From: Bacillus sp. (in: firmicutes)
GTDB lineage: Bacteria; Bacillota; Bacilli; Bacillales; Cytobacillaceae
Direction: 5' to 3'
DNA length: 64,000 nucleotides
NCBI GenBank assembly: GCA_031177865.1
Contig: JAPSKD010000001.1
Location: 62,001-126,000, forward strand
Shown here: in pieces, positions 19,200-28,592 of the stretch
How positions within the stretch are numbered: the stretch's first letter is position 1
How the letters are laid out: each line of letters opens with the position of its first letter
Translations under genes and position numbers: made by a program
Notes under the pieces: generated by a model
What the model saw: the letters and a program-made list of their open reading frames with translations, nothing else
Database searches by the model: none
Told to the model about the DNA's origin: nothing

Positions 19200-19913
19200 G
19201 TGATAAAAATGATCGAACTACTCTTACTGTTTGTTTTATTACTTTTAACATCACTTGCCCGTTATATCGTGTTTGAAGCGTTTGAGCCACTAATGTTTGC
19301 GATGATTTTTCTATTACCAGTAGCATCATTAGCTATTTTTATAATAAGTAAACGACTTGCTAACAAAGAGCATTCTTTTCAACCAAAAGACATTGAAGAG
19401 TGGTCATTTTACAATATACAAAAGTCGTTAATGATTAAAAAACCACTGTTTAAAGGGCAAGAGAAAAGAGGGTATGTAAAACGTTACTTTCCACTAAAAT
19501 GGCAATATGCATTAAGTGATATTTTTGGATTTAGCTGGTACTTATGCTTAGAAATTCAAATTGATTATGACATTTACACTGTCCATTGGTTTCGAGGAAA
19601 ATGGTTTTCCCAACAGGATCAATGGGAAATTTATAAAAATAGAGAACAAATTGGTGAAGCGAGTACACTAATTAATTTGAAAAATACTACTAAATTAAAA
19701 GAAGCCATTCAGTTTAGCATTCGAGACAAAACGTATACGTCTTCAGCAACTACCGTAACATCAAACATTACACTTACTCATGATAATGAGACAGTTGGCA
19801 CATTGAAGAGGAACCATATCTTTAGTAATGTAAACGTAATGGATGTCCATGAAGATCAGCCTGAATATATCGTTGCCCTACTTGTTCATTCATACTTCTT
19901 CAAAAATAAATGA
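19200..19913 (+). CDS. Membrane protein of unknown function, two N-terminal TM segments plus beta-rich domain
   Basis: 237 aa intact ORF. Confidence 0.65.
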   Translation: MIKMIELLLLFVLLLLTSLARYIVFEAFEPLMFAMIFLLPVASLAIFIISKRLANKEHSFQPKDIEEWSFYNIQKSLMIKKPLFKGQEKRGYVKRYFPLKWQYALSDIFGFSWYLCLEIQIDYDIYTVHWFRGKWFSQQDQWEIYKNREQIGEASTLINLKNTTKLKEAIQFSIRDKTYTSSATTVTSNITLTHDNETVGTLKRNHIFSNVNVMDVHEDQPEYIVALLVHSYFFKNK

Positions 19914-20039
19914 AAATCTCGAATCTAAAAGAGAATATACATACGCCGTTTGCGGCGAGAAAAAACAACTAATAATAAATTTCAGTGGTTTATCATTCTA
20001 GAATTGGCAAATTAACATTTTCGAATATAAAGGGGGAAT

Positions 20040-20933
20040 TTGATGGAGTGGTTAGTCCTGCTTGCAATTGTTATTTTGTTTATTCTTTTTTTACGTAAAA
20101 AACTCTCATTTACATATGGTTTATCTCCTAAAACAATCGAGACAAAACCACTAAAAGGGCTAAAAAAACTAAGTGAAAATCTGGAGCAATCCCTTAGTAA
20201 AAGTTACATGAAAAACGTAGAAGAGCGGGTAAAGAATGAAAAAAAGTTAAAAGAAAATGAATACAACTGGCGTCTACTCGATTTAAAACGCTACTTTATT
20301 TTGACATCTCTTTTGAAAGAATCGCCAATGTTTAGCGACAAAGTCGATGACCTGTGGCATGAAATGCTTATGTTTACCCGTGAGTATGATGATTTTTCAA
20401 AAAAATATGCGGGTAGTATTCTTCATCACAGTCCCAATGTAACAAAGACGCCTGATCCGGACTTGCGAGGATTTTTTGACTGGGTGTATGCTGAGCTATT
20501 TTTCATTAGAAAAGAGAACATCCATTTGTATAAGGGGTTTTTCAGACATCCTGTAAATCCAACTATCGTTGAGGAGTTTAAAACTTTATCAGAAAACGAA
20601 CTGATAGATAAGTATTTTAAAAGTGATAGCAATTATTTTAGTACAATACTATCGCTGATCTCCTCTATGAAAAAAACAGCGAATGGCGTCAAAGATTATG
20701 AAAAACGTGTTGTACAAGAAAAGATGAGAAAAAGCAAAATACAGAAAAATTTTAACGCCATGCTTGTTCCTTTCTTATCTGTTTCTTATTTTCATTATGA
20801 TGAATTCTCAAGCTACATGAAAGCAAGTACCGCTAGTTCCTCCAGCTGCACAAGTTGTGGTTCAGGAAGCTCCTGTAGTACTAGCACGTCCTGCAGCAGT
20901 TCCTGCTCAAGCTGCGGTGGGGGAAGTGATTAA
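20040..20933 (+). CDS. Membrane-anchored protein with GRDP-like VDDLWH...HHSP motif and Cys/Ser-rich C-terminal tail
   Basis: N-terminal TM; DKVDDLWHEMLMFTREYDDFSKKYAGSILHHSP; tail SSSSCTSCGSGSSCSTSTSCSSSCSSCGGGSD. Confidence 0.65.
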   Translation: MMEWLVLLAIVILFILFLRKKLSFTYGLSPKTIETKPLKGLKKLSENLEQSLSKSYMKNVEERVKNEKKLKENEYNWRLLDLKRYFILTSLLKESPMFSDKVDDLWHEMLMFTREYDDFSKKYAGSILHHSPNVTKTPDPDLRGFFDWVYAELFFIRKENIHLYKGFFRHPVNPTIVEEFKTLSENELIDKYFKSDSNYFSTILSLISSMKKTANGVKDYEKRVVQEKMRKSKIQKNFNAMLVPFLSVSYFHYDEFSSYMKASTASSSSCTSCGSGSSCSTSTSCSSSCSSCGGGSD

Positions 20934-21102
20934 GGAAAGATTCCAAATTTAATGTATTAGTTCTTTCCTGATTTTTTTAGGAATTATAGTATTCTATGTA
21001 TTCCATCCCTATGATTCTTCAAAAAACATTAATTTATTTGTTTGAATAACGAACATTTTATTATATAATCAACTTATCGTTCGATATTTAATGACAAATA
21101 AT

Positions 21103-21226
21103 CCCCGTATAATCCCGGTAATATGGTCTGGGAGTCTCTACAGAGTGGCCGTAAAACACTCTACTATGGACGGTACTACTTTTAATAGAACCGTTCAGTT
21201 TATACTGGACAGTTCTTTTTTGTAGT
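21103..21226 (+). promoter_or_regulatory. Purine riboswitch (guanine/hypoxanthine class) with terminator
   Basis: CGTATAATCCCGGTAATATGGTCTGGGAGTCTCTACAGAGTGGCCGTAAAACACTCTACTATGG; C in the ACTAT specificity position; terminator GAACCGTTCAGTttatACTGGACAGTTC-T6. Confidence 0.93.
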
Positions 21227-21258
21227 GAGAGAGCTTTTGGGGAAAAAGGAGAAGAAAC

Positions 21259-22332
21259 ATGGAAGATATACTAAAAGACATACTAGCAGCATTCAGTGTT
21301 GTGCTGAACGGTTTACCTCAAGGTTTACTTGCTCTTTCATTCGGATTTGCATCCGTGCCGACTGCACTTGCTTTTGTTGTTGGGGCGGTCGGGAATAGTT
21401 TGACAAGCAATGTAGCAGTGGTATCGTTTCAGGCAGAAACGATTGCTGTTGCTGGAACAATGGGAAAGGATATGCGAGAACGCCTTTCTTCCATTTTCTA
21501 CGGTGCACTATTATTAGTTATTATTAGTTTGTTTGGATTAATGGAACAAATTGTTGGATGGATAGGTCCTGTCATAACAAATGCGATGATGGCGGGTGTT
21601 GGTTTCATGCTTGCGAAGGTTGCATGGGATATGGCAAAGAATGATCGAATTATTGGAGTGACCTCGTTTGCAAGTGCATTATTAACATATATCATTACGA
21701 AGGATTTAGTTTATACAATTACGATTTCGGTCATCCTTTCAAGTATTGTCTATAACTTTACAAAGAAAGAAAGCGAAGCAGTTACAAAAAACGTGATCGA
21801 AGATAAAATCAAATTGCAGAAATTTATTCTCAATCCGTCTGTCATTCGTGGAGCGTTAGCGCTTGTTTGTTTAAATATCGGTGCCAATATTGCATTTGGA
21901 AAAATCAATGGTGAAATTGCTGGTCAAGATGTAAATATTGATACCCTAACAATCATCAGTAGTTTAGCAGACATGGTTTCTGCCTTGTTTGGTGGAGGAC
22001 CTGTCGAAGTGATCATTTCTGCTACTGCATCTGCTCCTCACGCCGTTTGGGCTGGTGTGCTTACGATGGCCATTATGGCAGGAATTTTATTCTTTAAACT
22101 TTTACCAAAAATTGGAAAATATGTACCGAGTGCGTCTATTGCTGGTTTCCTTTTTGTACTAGGTGCTATTGTTACACTACCTGGCAATGCCACTGCAGCC
22201 CTTACTGCTACAGAGCCAGGTTCTCCAATTGTTGCGGCAGTTACAATCATTGTTACAGCTATTTCAGACCCGTTCTTTGGATTATTAGCGGGAGTAATTA
22301 TGGAATTTTTACTTGGAATCTTTGGAATCTAA
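21259..22332 (+). CDS. NCS2-type purine permease family protein
   Basis: Hydrophobic 357 aa, downstream of guanine riboswitch, GVGFMLAKVAWDMAKNDR, GNSLTSNVAVVSFQAET. Confidence 0.7.
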   Translation: MEDILKDILAAFSVVLNGLPQGLLALSFGFASVPTALAFVVGAVGNSLTSNVAVVSFQAETIAVAGTMGKDMRERLSSIFYGALLLVIISLFGLMEQIVGWIGPVITNAMMAGVGFMLAKVAWDMAKNDRIIGVTSFASALLTYIITKDLVYTITISVILSSIVYNFTKKESEAVTKNVIEDKIKLQKFILNPSVIRGALALVCLNIGANIAFGKINGEIAGQDVNIDTLTIISSLADMVSALFGGGPVEVIISATASAPHAVWAGVLTMAIMAGILFFKLLPKIGKYVPSASIAGFLFVLGAIVTLPGNATAALTATEPGSPIVAAVTIIVTAISDPFFGLLAGVIMEFLLGIFGI

Positions 22333-22352
22333 TCAAATAGGGGGGGAGTAAG

Positions 22353-22922
22353 ATGGAAACTTATCAATTAACAGTGGCAGGTGTCAAAAGGGAGTTACCA
22401 ATTCTTCCGATCTCAAACGAATTGAAAATCGCAAGTTTTGTTATTTTAGGAGATACCGAAATTGTTTCGGCAGCAGCACCTTTATTAGCTGATAAATTAA
22501 CAGATGTTGATTACCTCGTAACGGCGGAAGCAAAAGGAATTCCACTAGTCTATGAATTATCAAAACAGTTACATATGAAGCAATACATTGTTGCCCGAAA
22601 AAGTGTAAAACCGTATATGGAAGAACCTTTAGTGAATCAAGTCGTATCAATAACCACACAAAAGGAACAATTGCTGTGCCTTGATGGAAAAGACGCAGAA
22701 TTGCTAAAAGGGAAACGAGTTGCATTAATTGATGATGTGATCAGTACAGGAGAATCCATAAAAGCTTTAGAAGACCTCGTCACAATAGCAGGTGGAAATG
22801 TTGTTGCAAAAGCAGCAATCCTTGCTGAAGGTGACGCAGCAGAGCGAAAAGACATCCTATTTTTAGAAAAGTTACCAATTTTCATAGGACAGAGGGACAG
22901 TTCCGTCGTCCCACAAGAATAA
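22353..22922 (+). CDS. Adenine/purine phosphoribosyltransferase-like protein
   Basis: PRPP motif VALIDDVISTGESIKAL; YLVTAEAKGIPLVYELS. Confidence 0.85.
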   Translation: METYQLTVAGVKRELPILPISNELKIASFVILGDTEIVSAAAPLLADKLTDVDYLVTAEAKGIPLVYELSKQLHMKQYIVARKSVKPYMEEPLVNQVVSITTQKEQLLCLDGKDAELLKGKRVALIDDVISTGESIKALEDLVTIAGGNVVAKAAILAEGDAAERKDILFLEKLPIFIGQRDSSVVPQE

Positions 22923-22934
22923 GATTATACTAAA

Positions 22935-22993
22935 TAAGTGCTTTACTCCTTCTGTTCAAGCCGTTAGTAAACAGGGAGTGAGGCACTTTTTTC
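22935..22993 (+). terminator. Rho-independent terminator
   Basis: AAGTGCtttACTCC ... GGAGTgagGCACTTTTTT. Confidence 0.65.
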
Positions 22994-23178
22994 TAAGTCG
23001 AATACTATCAAATCTATAACGCAAAATGATTTCTATTTGTCGAAATCAGTCTATGAAAAAAATTCCTTCCTTCTTTTTAAAAATAGAACTCCTTGAAAGT
23101 CCCAAGATAAAGGGATTTCTTGTAAAAAGTAGCTTAAAAATATAGTATGATTCCTCTGTTTCGTAAATATTTAGTGAA

Positions 23179-23228
23179 TTGACAATATTCAAATTCATTG
23201 TTATGCTCTATTCGATGAAACGTTTCAT
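23179..23228 (+). promoter_or_regulatory. SigA-like promoter with LacI-family operator palindrome
   Basis: TTGACA-17 nt-TATGCT (23179-23207) then perfect palindrome ATGAAACGTTTCAT (23215-23228). Confidence 0.75.
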
Positions 23229-23251
23229 TAATAAAAAATAGGAAGTATACC

Positions 23252-24262
23252 ATGACTAAAAAGGTGACGATACGAGATGTTGCAGAGTTAGCTGGTGTGT
23301 CTATTGGTACTGCATCGAAAGTCATTAATCATACTGGTAACGTCCATATTGAACTGAAAAACAAAGTAAACGCAGCCATAAAAGCCCTAAACTACTCCCC
23401 AAACATGATAGCAAGAAGTTTGAAGTCATCCGTCTCAAAGACAATTGCTGTTCTTCTATCCAACATTACAAACCCCTTCCAGATGACTTTGGCCAAAGGT
23501 ATTGAAGAAGTTATCTTTGAGAAAGACTATCTATTCATCATCAGCTCCACAAATGAAAATCCTGATATTGAGCGAAAAAATTTACAACTGTTTTACGAGC
23601 AACGTGTTGACGGAATCATTCTTTGTTCTACTGGTCAAGTTAACGAAGATATTCTTTTGTTAGTCGAAAGAAATATTCCAATTGTCCTTGTAGATCGGCC
23701 CATACCACATTTGCCTGTTAACATTGTGGCAGATGACAATTTTATCGGTATGGAAAAATTAGTTACATACCTCTATGAATTAGGGCATAAAGAAATAGGT
23801 GTCGTTCATGGAGATTTGAACACTGTTCACGGAAGCCTTAGGTACGAAGCCGTTTTGCAGTCACTACTTAAGTATGGCCTTACAACTGAACATCAGTTTT
23901 TTGGTGATTTTACATATGAAGGAGGTCAGCGAGCAGTAAAGTATTTTTTATCAAGTGCTACCATCCCAACAGCCATCATTTCTTCAAACAACAATATGAC
24001 GGCAGGTGTACTAAAGGCGTGTCAAAATTACAAGATTACCATTCCAGATCAACTTACGGTTGTGTCATTTGGAGAGCTAGAGTATGAGTGGGATATCATC
24101 ATTCCCAAAGTGACAGCCATTGTCCAATCTCCACGTGAAATTGGGAGAAGTGCTGCAAGTTTGCTATTAGAACAATTGAATAAAGAAGCTCAGCACCAAA
24201 TCGTTCAACTTTTCATCGAACCTGAAATCAGTGTAGGTAACTCTTCTTCTCCTAAAATTTAA
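23252..24262 (+). CDS. LacI family transcriptional regulator
   Basis: VTIRDVAELAGVSIGTASKVINHTGNV HTH and periplasmic-binding-like domain. Confidence 0.94.
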   Translation: MTKKVTIRDVAELAGVSIGTASKVINHTGNVHIELKNKVNAAIKALNYSPNMIARSLKSSVSKTIAVLLSNITNPFQMTLAKGIEEVIFEKDYLFIISSTNENPDIERKNLQLFYEQRVDGIILCSTGQVNEDILLLVERNIPIVLVDRPIPHLPVNIVADDNFIGMEKLVTYLYELGHKEIGVVHGDLNTVHGSLRYEAVLQSLLKYGLTTEHQFFGDFTYEGGQRAVKYFLSSATIPTAIISSNNNMTAGVLKACQNYKITIPDQLTVVSFGELEYEWDIIIPKVTAIVQSPREIGRSAASLLLEQLNKEAQHQIVQLFIEPEISVGNSSSPKI

Positions 24263-24281
24263 CGAAGAAAAGGTGATATAT

Positions 24282-25316
24282 ATGAAGGCGCTTGTAAACT
24301 ACGATTCTGGTAAAAACAAGGTTGAAATTAGAGAAGTACCCATTCCTAAAATAGGACCAAAAGACATTTTATTGAAAGTGGAAGCTGTAGGAGTCTGTGG
24401 AAGTGATTTGCATATGTACCATGATATCCAAGGCTTTGCTGTGCAACGACCTGTTATTTTAGGACATGAGTTTGCAGGAATCGTTGCAGAGGTAGGCTCT
24501 GAAGTAACCCAATTTAAAAAGGGAGATCGCGTTGTAAGTGAGACCCCTTCATATGTCTGTGAGAACTGTATTTACTGCAAATCAGGATTATATAATTTAT
24601 GTCCAGATAGAAAAGGTTTTGGTGTTTTAGCAGATGGAGCAATGGCTCAGTATGTGAAAACACGAGAAGCCATCGTTCACCACGTACCAGATGGAATACC
24701 ATTTGAAAAAGCTGCCTTAACGGAGCCTTCATGTGTTGCTTATAATGCAGTCGCCCATCATTCGAGAATCCGACCTGGAGATCATGTTGTGGTTTTTGGA
24801 CCAGGGCCGATTGGATTAATGTGTATTCAGATTGCTAGACTGTTTGCGCCTGGAAAATTAACAGTCGTTGGTTTGGAAAAAGATGCAAACCGGTTAGAAG
24901 TAGCGAAACAATTTGGTGCAGATGAGGTACTTATTGCAGAGAAACAAGATGTTGTACGTGAAATAAACAACTATGGAGATGGTTTTGGCGCTGATTTAGT
25001 GCTTGATGCGGTTGGTGTTAGTCAAACATTAAAGCAAAGTATTGAAATTGTTCGACCAGCTGGGCAAATTACGAAGATCGGATGGGGACCTGATCCAGTT
25101 GGCTTTAGTCTTGATTCACTGATTCAAAAAGCTGCTAGACTGCAAGGTTCGTTTAGTCATACGTATCCAATGTGGGAAAAGGTATTGCTTTTAATGCAAA
25201 AAGGAGAAATTGACCCACTTCCAATGGCGAAGGTCTATTCCTTAGATGATTGGCAAAATGCGTTCGATGAAATGGATTCTTTAAAACACGCGAAATCTGT
25301 TATTGTGCCAAACTAA
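24282..25316 (+). CDS. Zinc-binding alcohol (polyol/sugar) dehydrogenase, MDR family
   Basis: GVCGSDLHMYHD, GHEFAG, CENCIYCKSGLYNLC; ATG at 24282 after AAGGTGA. Confidence 0.92.
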   Translation: MKALVNYDSGKNKVEIREVPIPKIGPKDILLKVEAVGVCGSDLHMYHDIQGFAVQRPVILGHEFAGIVAEVGSEVTQFKKGDRVVSETPSYVCENCIYCKSGLYNLCPDRKGFGVLADGAMAQYVKTREAIVHHVPDGIPFEKAALTEPSCVAYNAVAHHSRIRPGDHVVVFGPGPIGLMCIQIARLFAPGKLTVVGLEKDANRLEVAKQFGADEVLIAEKQDVVREINNYGDGFGADLVLDAVGVSQTLKQSIEIVRPAGQITKIGWGPDPVGFSLDSLIQKAARLQGSFSHTYPMWEKVLLLMQKGEIDPLPMAKVYSLDDWQNAFDEMDSLKHAKSVIVPN

Positions 25317-25336
25317 AACATAAAAAGGAGAAATCA

Positions 25337-26242
25337 ATGAACGAAAACAATGTCAGGATTTCAGTTTTCCCAAAAGGGTATATCGATGATTTATCTAATG
25401 GAAAAATGGATGTGTTTGAATGGATTGAGCAAGCGGGAACACTGGGTGCAGATGGAATGGAAATGTATCCTACATTCTTACAATCTACTGAAAAATCTTA
25501 TTTGGAGAAGGTGAAGGAGGCAGCTACTTCCGTTAATCTAGTGATTCCAATGATGTGCGCATCACCTGATTTTACCCATCCCGATCCAGCCTTTCGGGAA
25601 AAAGAAATGAGCAAGATGAAAGAAATGATTGATGCGATGGCCATTCTTGGGCCCGATGATTTTAGAAGTTGCCGGGTGTTATCTGGGCAAAGAAGACCAG
25701 AGGTATCAAGGGAAGAAGGAATAAAATGGACAATTGATTGTATTAATGAGCTACTTCCCTATGCAGAAAGTAAGCGTGTCTACCTTGTCATGGAAAACCA
25801 TTACAAAGATGGTTTCTGGATTTATCCGGAATTTGCCCAGAAGTCGGATATCTATTTGGAAATCGTTGAAGGGATCTCATCTGATTGGTTTGGCGTTAAC
25901 TTCGATCCATCAAATGCCGTTTTTGCAGGCGATGCCCCACTTGCGTTGTTGGAAAAAGTAAAGTCCCGATTAATCACGATGCATGCCAGTGATCGCTATT
26001 TAAAAGAGGGTTATTCAATGACAGATATTGAGAATCATTTGGTACAAGGATATTCAGAGGGATTAGCACATGGTGTCATCGGGAAGGGCATTATTGATTA
26101 TGATGGTATTTTTCAGCTGTTAGCCGATATAAATTACACTGGCTGGATTTCAATCGAAGACGGGGTAAATGGTTTAGGGGAAATGAAGGAATCTGTCGAT
26201 TTCTTGAAGAGGAAAGTAGACGAATATTTTTTAATCGGGTAA
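25337..26242 (+). CDS. Sugar phosphate isomerase/epimerase-like TIM-barrel (AP-endonuclease 2 fold)
   Basis: VYLVMENHY, FGVNFDPSNAVFAG, GWISIEDG. Confidence 0.88.
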   Translation: MNENNVRISVFPKGYIDDLSNGKMDVFEWIEQAGTLGADGMEMYPTFLQSTEKSYLEKVKEAATSVNLVIPMMCASPDFTHPDPAFREKEMSKMKEMIDAMAILGPDDFRSCRVLSGQRRPEVSREEGIKWTIDCINELLPYAESKRVYLVMENHYKDGFWIYPEFAQKSDIYLEIVEGISSDWFGVNFDPSNAVFAGDAPLALLEKVKSRLITMHASDRYLKEGYSMTDIENHLVQGYSEGLAHGVIGKGIIDYDGIFQLLADINYTGWISIEDGVNGLGEMKESVDFLKRKVDEYFLIG

Positions 26243-26262
26243 TTGACGTAAGGACTATTAAA

Positions 26263-26276
26263 TGTAAGCGCTTTAC
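26263..26276. promoter_or_regulatory. cre-like / LacI-family operator-like site before the solute-binding protein
   Basis: TGTAAGCGCTTTAC in the intergenic region. Confidence 0.45.
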
Positions 26277-26294
26277 GTCTTCACCATATTAAGT

Positions 26295-27623
26295 ATGAAA
26301 GGGGAAAAGCGAGTGAAAAAAATAAGGGGGCTAAGCTTTTTACTGATTTTCGGATTGATTATGGGCTTAATGGCTGCTTGTAGTAACAATGCTCCGGCTT
26401 CAGATGAGCCATCATCAGATACAAATGGTGATAAAAACAAAGACGTTGAATTAAGGATTATTGCTGCGAACCATCCATGGACAGATGCAATCGAACCATT
26501 AATTCCTCAATTTGAACAGGAGTCAGGCATTAAAGTAAAGCTAGAAAAATATTTTGAAGACCAATTAACTCAAAAGCTTACAACCGAGTTTACTTCAGGT
26601 TCTGATAGTATTGATGTGTTTATGATACGTCCACTGCAAGAAGGAAAACTCTTTAATCTCAATGGCTGGGTTGCTGATTTAACGAGTTATACAGGTGATT
26701 CAGACTGGGATTTAAGTGATTTTACAGAGTCATCCGTTAATTCGTTAAAAGACGGTGAAAAGATTTTTGGTATTCCAACCGTTACGGAACGTGAAATCCT
26801 ATATTACCGAAAAGATATTTTTGAAGAAAATAATATTGAACCTCCTAAAACATTAGATGAACTCTATGAAATTGCAAAACAATTAAATGACCCTTCCAAT
26901 GACTTTTACGGAATGGTATCACGCGGACAACGTGCTGCGGCGGTTACTCAATTCTCAAGCTATTTATATGGATTTGGCGGGGACTTTATCGTAGACGGAA
27001 AAGCGGCGATTGATACTCCAGAAGCCATTAAAGCATTTGAGTTCTACGGTAATTTACTGAAGGATGCAGGACCTCCGGGAGTGTTAAATATGAGTTGGCC
27101 GCAAGCTGCTGGTTTATTTGCACAAGGAAAAGCAGCTATGTATACAGATGCAGATAGTATTTATCCCAACTTGTTAGATCCTGAGAAATCGGTTGTAGGA
27201 GAAAAAGTAGGGTTTGCCGTATTCCCAGAAGGACCAGAAGGACAAACGCCATACAATGTTACTTCATGGGGCGTGGCGATGAATGCGAAATCAGAAAACA
27301 AAGATGCGGGATGGGAATTTATCAAGTGGGCAACAAGTAAAGAAATTGTAGCTGAGTTACAAAAGAAGAGTGTCCCTGGACCACGACAATCTGTTTGGGA
27401 TTCACCAGAAGGAACAGAGGCGTTTCCTGAGGAGCTCGTTAAAGTCATTTCTGAATCGAATAAGATTGGTAAAGAATATGACCGTCCATTAGTTATAAAA
27501 GTAAATGAGGCAAGAGACATGATTGGGACGGTGATTGTAACTGGTATAGAAGGTGGGGATGTAGAAGCCGCAGCAAAAGAAGCCAACAAGCAGTTCCAAC
27601 AATTACTTGATGACGAAAATTAA
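26295..27623 (+). CDS. Sugar ABC transporter substrate-binding lipoprotein (true start may be GTG at 26313)
   Basis: Lipobox LMAACSN; family 1 extracellular solute-binding protein type. Confidence 0.9.
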   Translation: MKGEKRVKKIRGLSFLLIFGLIMGLMAACSNNAPASDEPSSDTNGDKNKDVELRIIAANHPWTDAIEPLIPQFEQESGIKVKLEKYFEDQLTQKLTTEFTSGSDSIDVFMIRPLQEGKLFNLNGWVADLTSYTGDSDWDLSDFTESSVNSLKDGEKIFGIPTVTEREILYYRKDIFEENNIEPPKTLDELYEIAKQLNDPSNDFYGMVSRGQRAAAVTQFSSYLYGFGGDFIVDGKAAIDTPEAIKAFEFYGNLLKDAGPPGVLNMSWPQAAGLFAQGKAAMYTDADSIYPNLLDPEKSVVGEKVGFAVFPEGPEGQTPYNVTSWGVAMNAKSENKDAGWEFIKWATSKEIVAELQKKSVPGPRQSVWDSPEGTEAFPEELVKVISESNKIGKEYDRPLVIKVNEARDMIGTVIVTGIEGGDVEAAAKEANKQFQQLLDDEN

Positions 27624-27641
27624 AAATTGAATGGGTGGAGC

Positions 27642-27667
27642 GGGTATTCATGAATGTATGAATACCC
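27642..27667 (+). repeat. Intercistronic perfect stem-loop
   Basis: GGGTATTCAT-gaatgt-ATGAATACCC between solute-binding protein and permease genes. Confidence 0.8.
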
Positions 27668-27701
27668 CTCTATCCTCTTTATAGCGATACATAGAAGGGG
27701 G

Positions 27702-28592
27702 ATGACTATCATTCAACTTTGGATTGAAAAACATCTTAAGTATATTTTTACATTGCCTTCCGTACTTTTTGTACTCATTATGATTGTTTTTCCAGTTGGG
27801 TATACAGCCTATTTAAGCTTTTTTGACTGGAGCATGTCTAGTGTATCTCCACCAAAATGGGTCTTCTTAGACAATTTTAAGAAAATCTTTTTTGATGATC
27901 CACGGTTTTGGCCAGCATTTTTTAGAACGTTTTACTTTACAATTTTGGCAGTTGTTACTCAAACCGTATTGGGGGTAGCAATTGCGCTTTTATTCTTTAG
28001 AAACTTTAAAGGTAGTAATCTCGTAAAGACCTTATTTTTACTTCCTATGGTTTCAACACCGGTTGCAATCGGACTAGTATGGCTATTAATTTTCGAGCCA
28101 TCTATTGGTTTTGCGAATCAATTCCTAGGTTACTTTGGTATTGATCCACAGTTATGGATTGCGTCACCAAAACAGGCATTGCCGGCAATTGCGATGGTAG
28201 ACACATGGCAGTGGACACCCATGATTACGTTGATCACATTGGCTGGTCTTTCTCAATTACCAAATGAAAATTATGAAGCAGCCGCTGTTGATGGCGCCAA
28301 TGCTTGGCAAATCTTTTGGAAAATTACATTACCTCTCATGGCTCCTACCATTTTCGCAGCCGTTCTTCTACGTTCAATTGATGCGGTGAAGCATTTTGAT
28401 TTAATTTATGCCATGACACAAGGCGGACCGGGATACGCAACGGAAACCTTAAATATTTACGGCTTTGCCAATGGATTTCAGTATTTCAAGTTGGGATATA
28501 CGAGCGCCATTTTAATGGTATTTTTTATGATTGTACTGATTATGAGTTGTTTAATCCTGATCTTCCGTAAGAAGACGGAGGTGACATTATGA
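27702..28592 (+). CDS. Sugar ABC transporter permease (MalF-type)
   Basis: EAAAVDGANAWQIFWKITLPLMAPT loop; ATG 27702 after GAAGGGGG. Confidence 0.92.
   Translation: MTIIQLWIEKHLKYIFTLPSVLFVLIMIVFPVGYTAYLSFFDWSMSSVSPPKWVFLDNFKKIFFDDPRFWPAFFRTFYFTILAVVTQTVLGVAIALLFFRNFKGSNLVKTLFLLPMVSTPVAIGLVWLLIFEPSIGFANQFLGYFGIDPQLWIASPKQALPAIAMVDTWQWTPMITLITLAGLSQLPNENYEAAAVDGANAWQIFWKITLPLMAPTIFAAVLLRSIDAVKHFDLIYAMTQGGPGYATETLNIYGFANGFQYFKLGYTSAILMVFFMIVLIMSCLILIFRKKTEVTL

Noticed and set aside
20820-20930. Cys-rich tail as a possible bacteriocin precursor
   Set aside because: It is the C-terminus of a 297-aa membrane-anchored protein with no modification enzymes nearby
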